From: Neelides folsomi
Taxonomy: Eukaryota; Arthropoda; Collembola; Neelipleona; Neelidae
DNA: 64,000 nt
Direction of reading: 5' to 3'
NCBI GenBank assembly: GCA_034687125.1
Contig: JAQGBZ010000057.1
Coordinates: 124,001 to 188,000 of the forward strand
Of the stretch, positions 27,323-40,300 are shown piece by piece. The translations under genes were made by a program, and so were the position numbers. A model generated the notes under the pieces. That model was not told the DNA's origin. It did not search any database and was given only the letters and a program-made list of their open reading frames with translations. Each line of letters starts with the position of its first letter. Position 1 is the stretch's first letter.

Positions 27323-27525
27323 TTAATTATGGGCTAACCTTTGGAGTCTCTGTTTTTCCATGGTTCTTCCATGGTTCAAAACGACGCACAATGTATTTGT
27401 ATATGATTGATGTGTTGCGCCATCTAACCTAACCTAACCTCACCCAACATATAAGAATACAGAACCACGATGACCCATGAAAAAACCATGGTTTTGCAGA
27501 GACTCCAAATCTCAGCCTAATTATG
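27323..27525. mobile_element. Foldback / MITE-like element containing CCTAA telomere-type units
   Basis: The left arm (TTGGAGTCTCTGTTTTTCCATGG, from 27341) matches the reverse complement of the right arm (CCATGGTTTTGCAGAGACTCCAA, 27486-27508). Weaker similarity continues outward (TAATTATGGGCT on the left against AGCCTAATTAT on the right), so about 200 bp is bounded by imperfect inverted repeats. The interior carries CTAACCTAACCTAACCTCACCC at about 27424, three or four CCTAA units of the kind found in arthropod telomeres. Confidence 0.55.
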
Positions 27526-27544
27526 ACCGTGTGTGTGTGCAATG

Positions 27545-27826
27545 GTCGCGGCCGTCACCTATGTGCTCCGAGGGAGAGAAATGGGAAGACCTTTTGCATT
27601 TAGTCCTCAACTGACCTGGTAGGAGCCACCGGCTTCACCTCTTGGTGAGCTCTGGTCCTTTCGCCAAGGTGAACGCCAACTTCGAACCCCGGCTCTTCTT
27701 GATGGGTGTCACGTTCACCCATCCAGGCAAGCTCTGGGCCCAAAATCTGCTTAACAAGGCAACTCGTGAACACTATCTCTCCCTCAAAGCCAAACATATA
27801 AGTATTGATTGGTGGTCGGCCCCATA
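27545..27826 (+). pseudogene. Probable retroelement-derived coding remnant
   Basis: This stretch is GC-richer than its surroundings and reads in one plus frame from about 27558 to 27826 with a single internal stop. The reading resembles the end of a non-LTR reverse transcriptase: a Cys, then EGEKWEDLLHLVL, then a TGA where a Cys codon would be expected, then PG and a hydrophobic stretch. The match is short and from memory. It could instead be an unrelated repeat. It sits next to the foldback element at 27323-27525. Confidence 0.3.
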
Positions 27827-28351
27827 ATAAAGCTACCTTACACATCTATGATTTTAAAATTCGTTGTGGAGAGGCACAAAGTAATAAATGTTTATTTGTA
27901 ATATAAAATATACATATACCTTAGATCTTAGATATTACGCAAGTATTAAATATTATTTAAATTGTTACAAAACAGCTTTGATTATCTCGTGAAAGATTTC
28001 CATAATTCAATTTCAATAATTGCACACTGGCATTAAAACTTGGCATATTTTTAATTAATTTTTAAACTATACTTATATTTGCATACGCTCACGATTTTAC
28101 TTGAATATTCAAGATATATAATACTACACTAATCAGTAATTTCATATTTTACAATTACAATTATCCCCTGTAAAAGTTAACTACATAAAATAAGATGTAG
28201 ATATTTATGTACGAATATAGCATATAATGTGAAAAATTACATAATATAAGTTACAAAAATTGCTAAATTGTTAACTTTACAAACAGCTAGGTATGATAGT
28301 TTCATTGAAAATTAAAATTGATTGAATAAATTAATATTATTTAATTGAGTG

Positions 28352-31300
28352 TCATGTAATGACCACTCCTTTATGCATGCAATTTCCATTAGCTTCCAAA
28401 AGGGCTGGCCAAAGATAAGTTTTCACAATTTCCGAATTCGGATCCGAGGAATGAAACCGAACATGGAGGTCCCGAGAAAATTCTCTTTGTTCATATTCAA
28501 GGTAACATGGCGGGCTATGGGTCAAAAACCCAAAGCTGAGGTCAACACATGTCCTAATGTACTTCAACAGCCCTCCGCAAGACTTCAAGCAAGGATAATC
28601 GTACAAAGTGGCCCAAAGTTGATTCCCCACTTGCTGCAAAAAGTAAATATTCCGAATTAATAACTCTGACCCGCACAAAACTGTTACTTTCAATGAGATG
28701 TCATGAAGTTAAATAATTACACAAGCTAATTATCCAAATGAAATAAAAAGTGTGTTTTTCACCTCAACGGAACGAGACAAGTTGATTGGATGTGGAGACT
28801 CCCTGAGGAATTCTTCAACAGCTTCAATGACTCTTTCTTGACCTTTGCTTTTTTCATCACCTTGACTCGTTTGAATCTGCAGGAGTCTCTTGACTTGTTC
28901 CTTTACTTCTCCGACGCTCCCCACCACAGCACGATATGAGAGCTATTTGGCAAATAAAAAATTGTAATTAACTCACATTAATCCATCTTTAATACGCGAC
29001 TTGTTCCGCCTGAAGATTCAATTGAACCGTAAATGAACAAACTTCCTCTTCGTCGTCTCACAAAAGGAAACCCGATTTCATTATTTATCTAATGAATTCA
29101 TCCTGTCAGCCAATGAAAAAAATTTGACGAGTATATTTTGAAACAACAGTTAGAATTTTCTGACGTGAAATAAAATGCTCCGAGGTTCATACAAACTATT
29201 AACGTACTTAACAAACCCACATGTGCTAATCTTCAAACAACCGAATTTCATGAATAAAGTAATTAATGAATATTTTATAAAAGGAAAAAATGAATAGAGG
29301 TACAGATTGAATTAAAAAAGATGAAATATATGAAAGGATTAAAATCCTTATAATAAACTCATATTCAACTTACAATCACTACAGAAAAAAGGAGCTTTGA
29401 TTTGAGCTCGTCAGCGTTTGAAAGTTCGGGCAATGCATCGAGAGCATCCATTGTCTCAACTCTTGCTTGAGCATAAAGACTTCCATATTCTCGCACAAGT
29501 TGGTTTTTTCTGGCTTCCTTCTGCCCGTCCTTCCCGCGTTGTTCTTGCAGGGCAGTGATGGTTGAATTGGCGGCAAGAAGGCTTCGTCTCAACTGCCCCA
29601 TTTCCGCTTTCAATTCCCTCAGCTCCCGTCCATCCGCCACTTCTTGGGGGCTTTTGACACAGAGGTGGTTGACCCCTTGGGAAATAACTTGGTTATCCGG
29701 GACAGAGACCAAAGTCACACAGTCGATGCACCCGCTTCGACTCTCAACCCCGCTGATGTACTCTGAAGTCTCGCTCTCTGTCGAACCCGATGAAGTCGTT
29801 GAGACTGGGAACAAAAACAAGAATTAAATATTTATTTCCTATGATATTTTATGCACATTTATATATGTATATTACATAATCATATTAAACTACTATAATT
29901 TAAATACCATTAATACTAGACGTATCGAAAATCTTAATTACAATCTTGCTTATTATAAATGATCATTATTACTAATATTGCGGAAGATATATTTCATTCA
30001 AAACTGTTGAATGAAATAGAATTCTGAGAATTTTTGAACTATCAATTCCCACAATGTACCAAAATATGAAAAGAACTTATGGATATGATATTCATATCTA
30101 CAAGTTCATCACGGAGAAGTCATATGGACTTTCCGTTGTACAAAGGGGAGGGAAATTATTTAACAAGCCATTTATCCTCTTGCAAATTAAATCTTTAAGG
30201 ATTAATTTGTAAACACCGTCGTTCATTTCCCCTTCACATAAGTGTCTTTAACATTATGGATTGAATGAAATGTTAAGGGTATCGGTACATTTAATGACTT
30301 TTCCTTTGGATCCATGTGGACTTCATGAAATGGATATTAATCATTTGAAGAGGAAGAGAATGACCATTGGGGCTTTGGGGCCAATTATCAAATTAGTTAC
30401 CGTTGTGTCAAAAAACAAGGATCCATTACCAAGCGGTTAAGACGGGTATTTTTCTTGCGTTATTACATATCGTTTTCTTCTCCTTTCAATCTCAATCCAA
30501 CTTCTAATCTATTGTACAACTACAGGCAATCCCACTAATCTTGTGTAATTAGCAAGTAGAAGAGATTAGTATTTATTAAATGAACGATTATCTGATAAGA
30601 AATGAATTCTTAGCTTTTATACTATAATCTATTTTTTTCTGCTCGGCTCTGAATTTGAAAGATCCGTGAATTATTTCCATGCATTTAGATAGGAAATAAT
30701 TGGCGATTATTTCAAATTCAGAGCCGAGCAGTGAAAAAATGGACTATAGCTAATATTAGAATTACAGACAATAAATGCAAAAAGTCGAACCTAAAGTGTA
30801 ATAAAAATATATAAATATAACATTAAAATTCTACTAGAGTCTTGAAACTCATTATTCAACTAAAATTCAATATCTAAATCTGACGAGTATAATTTCTAAA
30901 TAAAAGAATAATACTAATTTAATTTTTTACGATAAATGGAATGAGGCACTTAACTTTTAAAGTAAAACAAAGTTACTAAATGAATTGTCATTGAAAATAA
31001 TTCTAACTAGTTTAATCCAGAGGTGAGAAAAGTCACATCTTCATTCCATCTTATTCAACAATCTCATTGTCCCTGACTTCACTTACAGAGAGTTCATGAG
31101 AACAAAACAAATGTCAACCACGCCTAAGGAAATGTCATCCAAAAGTTTCATTCTACTTGAGAAGTATCCGGAACGAACAATTTGGGCCCAGAGGGCGAAA
31201 GTAACTTGTGTATTATATGACACATTTCTTCCCTTCCTTTTAATTTTCTCATCATGCTAATTTTTAATGAAATTGTTCAAGATTCGTCAGGTTCCTTACC

Positions 31301-34300
31301 AATTATCACATTCTTGTTAACATTTTTGTAAATGTATTACATTGGAAGGAAAAGTAAAAAAAATAAAATCGCAAATAGTTCACAGCCCAAGCAATCAATT
31401 ACCCGTGTGGTTCTCGTACTTATGGAAAGTGAAACAGGTTAGAAATAATTGGATTAGGATGTATAAATCAGATGGATCTGACGAGTGGAGTGCAAATTTC
31501 ATACATAGTAAATAGAGAGTTCAACCCATTTCACTACCCAACTTCCTTCTCAAAACTCGAACTTGAATCTTGAACTTGTCAATCTTCCTCGTATTACAAA
31601 ATCCCTCAGGGAGCATTTTAAAATCATCATATGGAAATCATATCAACTGGATTACCAATTCCCCATATACATATTACTTATTTGAAGTAGTTAATTGTAC
31701 GACTATTGAGACAACATGAAGAAAGAATTGAGGAACTCCACCTGCATTTAATTTCTATTTGTCTTTTTTGTTCTCATACGCATTGTAATGTGAATTAAAC
31801 TTAAGTTGAGAGCCTGAAGTCAGATATTCATCAAATCTATAATTTAATTAAATGGCTGTAATTTCATTTCTATCCACTCAAATGCTTCCTGGATTCCTTA
31901 ATTTCCATTAAGGACCACGTGGAATGAGACGGAATTTGGAAGAGAGACGAGGAAATTGAAAATTGAGTAAAGTCCTCAAGGCAAAGGAAGGAGAAATGTA
32001 CGAATTGTAAGGATCGTCTCAAGAGCTTCCTAATTGGTGAAATGGAGCAAGAAGTTTTAATAATAAAAGAACAATGTTTGATGCCATTAAATATAAAATG
32101 GAAAATCTCCTTCAACTTTTTGTAGAGGGAAAGAAATCCAAAATCAAAGTTTATTTGCGAAAGTTAAAGTCGCCCTTTTTTATATTACGTTCCATTGTTC
32201 GCCCTTCTTTCATCCTTTTGTGGTTTTGGGAGCTCTTAATGAGTATTTTATGATACAAAACCACAAGGAATTATTAGGAATATATTTCTTTAACCAATAC
32301 TCTTCAACTAGACCATGAGATTTGATTATTTACTATTGGCATTTTTACTTTTTCTCCTTCACTCTCTAACTCCTATAGTAGATTTACAATCCAAGATATC
32401 CTAATGTTATTTCCACAAGCGGCTTCACTGCATTCCAATTCATAATACATTCCAATTTAAAGTAACATTGTACTATTGGACGATAGTGTGATTTGGTATA
32501 TTTATTTGAGTTAAAATGTAATTTGGATGAGAATTACTTTCAAATCTACAAATTTTAAATGCAATTCGTAAAGGCTCAATTAGCAAATTGTGTCTGATAC
32601 GATTGAGATGAAGTGGAGGAGGGAAAATGAAAGTTTTACAAGTTGGGAGGTTCTCTAATAATTATAATTAGTTAGACGTTCTTATTTATCCACTTCAATC
32701 CATTTCACCTCTTCATTTTTTTCTACCTACTTCAAGCTTTTAAAAGGAAGAGTAATTAATGTTTTTACTCTCGGCTGACGACGTGATGCGGATTTACAAA
32801 GAGAAACGAGTCTTATAAAAATTCAGCTCAAGTTGTTCTTTAGCATGCATTATATTTTATAGCAAAGTAATTGAACATTACAGATGCTTATCATAATGTT
32901 AATGTATTTGTACCGACGACCAAGTGTTACAATACTGATAACAAAGATCTTTCAATGGACTTTTAAGTTAATTTAATACAGAAATTCGACAATATGTAAT
33001 ATAATAGAGTACTAATTGTAAGCATATGACTACAGTACTACATAAGTATATGGGAAATATGAATGCATGTAATACCATACGGTATAAAACTTTATATTGT
33101 AAAGCATTACCTTTTCCAATGGAATTATTCTTCTCTAGCATATTCCTATGCTTCACATGCCGAGGTCGAGTTGGTCCATTGTTTGCCACTCCGAAATCAT
33201 TCATGATCTCATTTGGAGGTAGGGAGAGTGTGAGCGGGGCTTCAGCGACGGACGAACCTGAGGAAGATCGTGACCCTCCTGAACTCACTCCCGATGATGA
33301 GAGGAGAAGAGAAGGACGAAGAATCGCCTTGCTCCGTACTAAAGATGAAACAAAATCGTGTTTTTTATTGTTTTTTTCTTATACTCATCTTTTCCCGTTA
33401 AACTCAAATGACTCAAATTATCCTTTCCTCTCATCTCCCCTTCAATTGCTCCACATGAGTGTATTATTTACTTTTGAGAGTTCAATCACTTGGATCAAAC
33501 GTCTTCATTCTTGTATGTACTTATGAGTGTCTGGTCGTGTAAGTAAAAGGATAACATGATTGCCTGTGTACGTAAGAATCTCTGAGGAATCGAATAAGCT
33601 CCGTTGAACATCGAGTTAACAATGGGAGATGGGAGATGCAGATGGTATCAAAGGGAGAAGAACATTGACATGTGAAAACAGATAATTCCCAATTGCGTGT
33701 AATTAGTAAAGAAGTCGGATTGAAGGGTACATCCAACTACTACGCCTCTTGCCCCCAGACTCCTTTTTTTATAGATCTCCGAGATCCCCCATTTTCTCCC
33801 ACATGCCAACCTCAATTTGCTAGAGTTCATTATCTCCGATTTCCTCCTCCTCAATAGATCTTGCTCGTTAATAACTACAAGGCTCCCTTCACGCCCATGC
33901 CAATTTACACAGATGCTGGGTATTCTCCCATTTCACTCAATTGAGGATAAATCGATCAAATACTCTCATATTCCTTTAAATTCTATTCTATCTGTACTTT
34001 CTGTATTTTCAATAGGTAGTATAGTCCCTACATGGTACCTATAAATACTAATATGGAGGACTATGTTCATATTATATACGAAGAAGAATTTACTATAAAA
34101 TTACCTTTAATTCATTCTATAGGATTTTAAGAATCAAGACAAGGACATTTTCTTTGAATCATTTGCCGTTAAGATCACAAGTTTCACATACAGTAATAAT
34201 CAAATATAAACTCAAGGGGTTTTATGAAAACCGTTTAATTTTCTTACATGATCGACTGAGGAAGTTGTATCTCGCTCTGGGCGTCACAAATGGCGAATTC

Positions 34301-37300
34301 CCGGATGTCATAATGGCGGAGTCGGAATCGGAATGATAGCCAGAGAGGTCAGAGGAATCATCTTCGTAAACATCTTCGAGACCGCCGCCAACTTCCCTCG
34401 CAGCTTCCTTCATCATTTCAATTACCTAAGAAAAAGGAATTATTTTAATGACTCACTTGCATATGCACATTCTACGGCTAATCATTGTGAATTAGGATGG
34501 AAATTACATGGATTAGAATTGAGTAAACATGGATTAACATTTTGTTCTACATATTTCGGCAAGGTTAACTAATTGTAAGTAATTGTGAGTTGGATAATTG
34601 TATCAGGATCCGCATGTTTAACCTATAAATCGTAATTCCTCTGTCTCACTTATTAGTTTTGTTTGTTTGGACTTAACATGGATTAGATTTAATAAACTTA
34701 CTACAATTAATTAGTTGTTTGTAAAAGTAAATTATACAAGGGCTATGACATGAAATAATGAGGTTGAGCGGAAGGATGAAAAGGATGAGTGCAAAATTAT
34801 GAATTAAATATTAAACCCTGGGCTTTGTGAAGAGGATGTTCTCTGTACGTGCCAAACTCAAGCTCCCACAAAGCTTTGGAAATTTCTCATCATAAATAAT
34901 AATAAAGAGTTGGAATTCATTGCTAGTAATTATTAAAATGAATTTAAAATGTGCCCAATAATGAATAAAATATTGTGAAAATATTCTAAAAAAATTCGAA
35001 AATTCAAAAATTGAATTAAACTGAATTAATAAATATTGATAGAATATATAAATAGGAGTATTATTATTTATTAAAATGGCGTGAATAATAAACCCGTTAA
35101 TTAATAATGAAATAATGGCCATTTCGCAATTGAATTTATAAATATGCTAAATTCCTCTTCCTTGTCAAAATATCAACGTGACTTTCATCATTACCAAATC
35201 TCAATTGAATAGGATTTAATTAGCCATTCTTTTCACGGAATAAAATGTTAAGATGGTGAATATAATATGAATCTATTGATGTCCAAATGGTGGAAAATTC
35301 GCTTACCAATAAATTACAAAAGCAAGAGCTCGATAAAAATGGAACATTATTAACATTATTAATTGTTTCTCTTTGAGATCTCAAGATTACCGCGAGGATT
35401 TCAACTAAGTCATTTGTCTTTCGTTTCATCTTCATATTAGTTAAAGTATTCAATACCTTTGATCAAGTTTCTCTCAAAGAATGAAGCGACAAGGGGAAAT
35501 GTAAGCTACAAGGCAAGGGATTTCATCAATCATTAAAGGATTTTAAGTAAGATCTTAATCAACCCACCTGCTAAAACTCAAACACGTGAACAAAGGACCT
35601 TATTCAAAGTGGTGGTAAAAGGGTTAATTAATCACACTCTAATTTCTTCTTCTTTTACTAGTTAAACAAAAGGAGGATTTCTTCATCGATTAAATCCTCA
35701 ATGTGATGAACGAGTTAGTTCGGAAATGAAGGATCCAAAAGACTGAATTTCTATTTAATAAAGACATCACACACGACGTTGGACCCACATAAGTAACATT
35801 TATAAGTAGTTACGATTAGCACAGATTTGAAAAGTAACTTACTGTGGCATTACATGCATTACTTCTCCTATTATTATATGTTACATCCACTGCAATCTTC
35901 GTTTCGGATGTTAAGAAAGGAGAACGAGATAAACAAAATAAATGTCTGGCTCCACATTGGTTTTATAAAGATCGAATTTAAAAGAGGAGAGCTAATGAAA
36001 TTCCTTTTCATATTTCCACCGTGTAACTCTTGCGGTTCTTCCTTTGTTCATTTTTACTTTTCTGGCCAAGTGGGGAGAAGAAGTTTTAAGTGTGTGCTGA
36101 GGCTATTTAATTATAATTGAAGGCTCCTTGAGTTCATAATGTTGGTGTAAGACATGAGAGTTTAATTCCCATTGTTGGGTTCTCCCCGTCACCCGCCAGC
36201 TCCGTTCGTCACAGTCACCCAGTGAGAAGGGAAAACGGTTCTTCTGCCTTTCGTATATGTGAGAGAGAAAAAGGAATTTTTGATTCACCCGGTTGGAGTT
36301 TGCATTAATTGGGTCCCATAGAGGATTCCCATATGGCATCTGCTCCATCATTTATGCAATGTAGGTTCCTTCCTTGTTTACGCTTCTCATTCTTCAATAG
36401 GATCATAATAAGATTCTTCAATTGGTTCATAATAACATTTTTCAATGGATTTAACATCTTTAAAACTTGTACTTATTTAATAGTTATGAGGTCTCCCAGT
36501 CAGGAATCTGTTTTTATATGAAGTATGTATATCAAGATCGCCGATCTATGTAGTATTTATTATAACAGTAGGATGAAAGATGAAGTAATCCAATACTGTT
36601 TTACATAACAAAAATCGTAAGTATTTTTCCTATAACTTTGCATAAGTACTTTTGAATCAAACATTATGTAATTTGTGAAGTTAATGATATTATTATTATG
36701 GTAGGAGTATATTTATGATTATTGTTCCATTATACCTTCCACGCATGGTATCTTCTCTGCGTCTGGATTTTGTATGATTGTGTTGAGGATGAATAGAACT
36801 TAAGTGGATGAGATTAGAATATTTGGACCCTCACAAAGGTGAACTGGGCTCTGGTGGCGTAATAAATAAATAATAAGGGATAATACCCTTCCAACTACCA
36901 CCTTGACTAATTTGAAATTAGGATTGGGACTAATGCACCGGAGCTTCGTATCTAATCCTACCAAAAGTAGATTCTTGGAAATCCTGAGTAAATAATATAA
37001 TATTTATACATTCTCTTTGGAATATGGGGAATTGGGATTTGAAATTGAGAGCAAAGGGACAGGTAAAGAAGAATATGGGAATTCTTACAATTTTCTACAA
37101 TATTTACAGTAAATTCGAAATTATGATAGGAATAATAGGTAATTGAATTTGGTTTACTTGTTTGCAGCTCCGGGAATATCTCATGAGGATGGGAGCCACA
37201 ACGGAGACATCAGAATTTTTCGTGTCGCCTGCTTCCTTCTTCAATTGTGTGAATTGGAAGAGAGTTTCCTTGTCACACTCAATTCGCCTCTCGAGGATCC

Positions 37301-40300
37301 CAAGGAGGATGTCAAGACAATGATTGTCGAGCGTCGGCTCAACGACATTCAACAGACTCTTGTTCTTGATCAATCTATCTTGGATTTCTTCAGCTCTGAA
37401 AAACACACAAGTTCGAATTACAATTCATCCTACCCAGAAACTAAGTGTAAATCAAAACATAATCACACACATAAACTTCTTTTCTAAACTTTATTTTTTT
37501 GCTCTACTTCTCAATGAGTAAGTTTGTTTTTATAATAAAATTCAATTACACTTAGGGTTTTTGACAACTTTTTAAATAAATTTTATTGTTCAAATGTGAA
37601 AGATTTTTTAATTAAATATTTTTGAAACTAAAATTGACAAATTTAATTAGAAGTTGTGCTTCCCTATCTCCTGTAATTAAAATATATGATTAAAATTAAC
37701 GCATCAAGGTTTACATGATGATATGTGTGCATGAATTTTGGTGTTAGTCGAAGGATCCTAGTAGTATGTTAATTTAATTTATTCAACTTCTGAACTTCTC
37801 AGGAATAACTTGTAAAAATGAGCAATTATCCTCTCATAATCTTTAATTATAATTTTTTTACTCTCGCACTCCCAAATTCAACAATTACTCTCAAAGTTCC
37901 TCTAATTGGAATAAAGTTTTTCAACGCTCTTATTATAACAAAAGAGAAAATCCGCTATTACAACTTCCTTCCAAAACAGTTTCTCTCAAAAGTCAACGTT
38001 TAAAAATGCAAATTCTACACACGTCGTAGCGTAGCCATATCATCATCTTCCTCTCTCAACTGTTTTATTAACGCTAATAATTTCTTAACAATAATAATAA
38101 TTTAGGTGTTAAAGCATTTAAAAATGTGTAACCTGAGAGAAAGCTGTCGTTGATGGGAGGCTTGAATGGGCGCTGGGCCATGAGCCACTGACTTTGGATT
38201 GTTCTTAGCAGAAAGGGACAAATCCTCTAATTTCTGCAAGGCTCCTTTGTAAGTGTCGACCACACGTCGGAATTCCAATTTGAGGGCATCGTGGAGCGGG
38301 AGCAGCGATTCGTCCGTTGTTCCAACCAGCCCATGTTGTCCCATCCCTTCCACTGCTTTGTCAAGGGCTCGTCGGCGTTCTTGCAGCGATTTCATTATCT
38401 TTGGCTCAGCCATGACAATGACTCGGAGAATCTCCTTACAGCCGGAGGTAAATGGACCAACGGAGACTCCGCAATCACGGTCTCGACGTAAACGTGGATT
38501 CTTCAAGTTAAAAAACTACTTAAACACTTTCAACATTAAATAACCTAATCAAATTCATCTTGAAAATAGTTTTAAGTGCAATCTTGAGGGAATTTACTCG
38601 AGTGTATTGTAGTTAAAATTTAGTTAATTACTTCAGCCAGGGTGAATACAATACTTTTAAAGGAATAATATTGCATTAGCAGAATCTTCCAAAGGATAAA
38701 ATGTCTTTCACAGATAATTCATGCCAAGGCGTAAAGAAATGAAGTGGAGAACGTGGTTAGAAAATGAAAGGAACTTTGTTCATTATTCCACTCTTCAATT
38801 CGTGAGGAAGAAGAAGAAAGATTCAAATGCGGAGTCTCATCTTCCTCAAATTAAACTCCATCCAATTTACGTACAATACGGTTTTATGTTCTCGATCCAT
38901 GTGAATGTGATGTAACGCATGGACGTGGCCGTGTTTGTAAATATTACGCCGTCTTCTTAATCAGCTATTGGCTATTTCGTAACTTACTTGCATATATCCT
39001 ACATATTCCTTTTGATAAATTTCCTAGAACCTTTCTATTTAACCTTATGTATAGTAATTTTCAATTTTGTTAAACTTTAGTAATTTATGAATTTGTGAAA
39101 CTGCAAAAAAATTCCATATCACTTCCATTACATCTGTATCAGTATAATATATAGGAAATTATATAGTATATTATATCATTGGTTTTCTTATCTCTATCTT
39201 ATTGTATGTATGTACGTTTAGACTATTTAGACTAATTGTAAGCCTATTCTCATATTTATATACCTAATGTGTTGTAATACTTTACATACATCACATATGA
39301 AAGTAAGAAATATCTAGGATGTCTAAAATATCAAAAAGAGTTTCTTCTCTAACGAATTCACAAAAATAAATAGAATCGGAGTGAAGAATTCTCATTAAAT
39401 GCAATTCAAAGGTGCGGGATTGCAAAAGATTCAAGCTGTTAAGAAGAGGATGAAACTTGAGGTGAATCCTGGCTTAATTGTTACCCTAAACTTCTTATTC
39501 ACTTTGGGCCATAAAGGAGGCTGCTTAAGAACATGTAATGAGTTGCAAATCTCATTTACACACGAGTAGATTGGCATGAAAGAAAGGATTGAAGAAAATA
39601 TTATAGTAATGCCGTACTATCTGCATGTATGTATTCTAGAGTATAGTACACTATGTAATGTATAGTACTTTATATTAGTATAAGTATTACATAATAACTA
39701 CATGATTCCAAATCGTCTTCATCATTTCATACCTAAATAGCTAAATATTAAGATACTGCATGGTAAGTACATACATATATCTTAAATTGGGGTTCTTATC
39801 TGATATAATGGCACATTACATTATAGCTAGGTACATACATGTATTGTGTGCTATTCTTTCCTATAAAGTTCAAGTCGTACTAAAAACATTAAATCATGGC
39901 CATTTCTGCAATATGCAATAACTTATAAGTCGAGAGGTGAAGAATGAAGTAGGGATAAATATAAATGTGGGACTTAAGGGAATTCCTCACCTGTGGAGAT
40001 ATTTCTTCTCTTGAGAAGAACTTCACAATGTGCATCACGACTGAGTCTGGCTTTAGAGCTTTGACGCTCAAACAGGCTCCTTCAGTGGCATAGACCTTCT
40101 TGTACAAAGCCTCTATGATCGGAAGGGAATGAGGCATGGAGTCGACAAAGACTTCAACGGGAAGCTCCCGGAGAATTATTCGGAAAGTTCCGGCACTCAA
40201 CCGATGAATGAAATTCGCAGCTTCGCGATACTGAGCGTGTTCGTACAACAGAAGAACCTATTTTGCATAAACAACAATTTGACACTTAATCAATATGAAC

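Larger units (their letters stand above)
25970..28351. other. Intergenic region with repeats between the Ly6-like and MIEAP-domain genes
   Basis: AT-rich intergenic DNA. The stretch 27150-27850 is different: it holds a short GC-rich patch near 27155-27200, a foldback element (27323-27525) and a GC-richer coding-like remnant (about 27545-27826). The rest shows nothing I can name. Confidence 0.5.
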
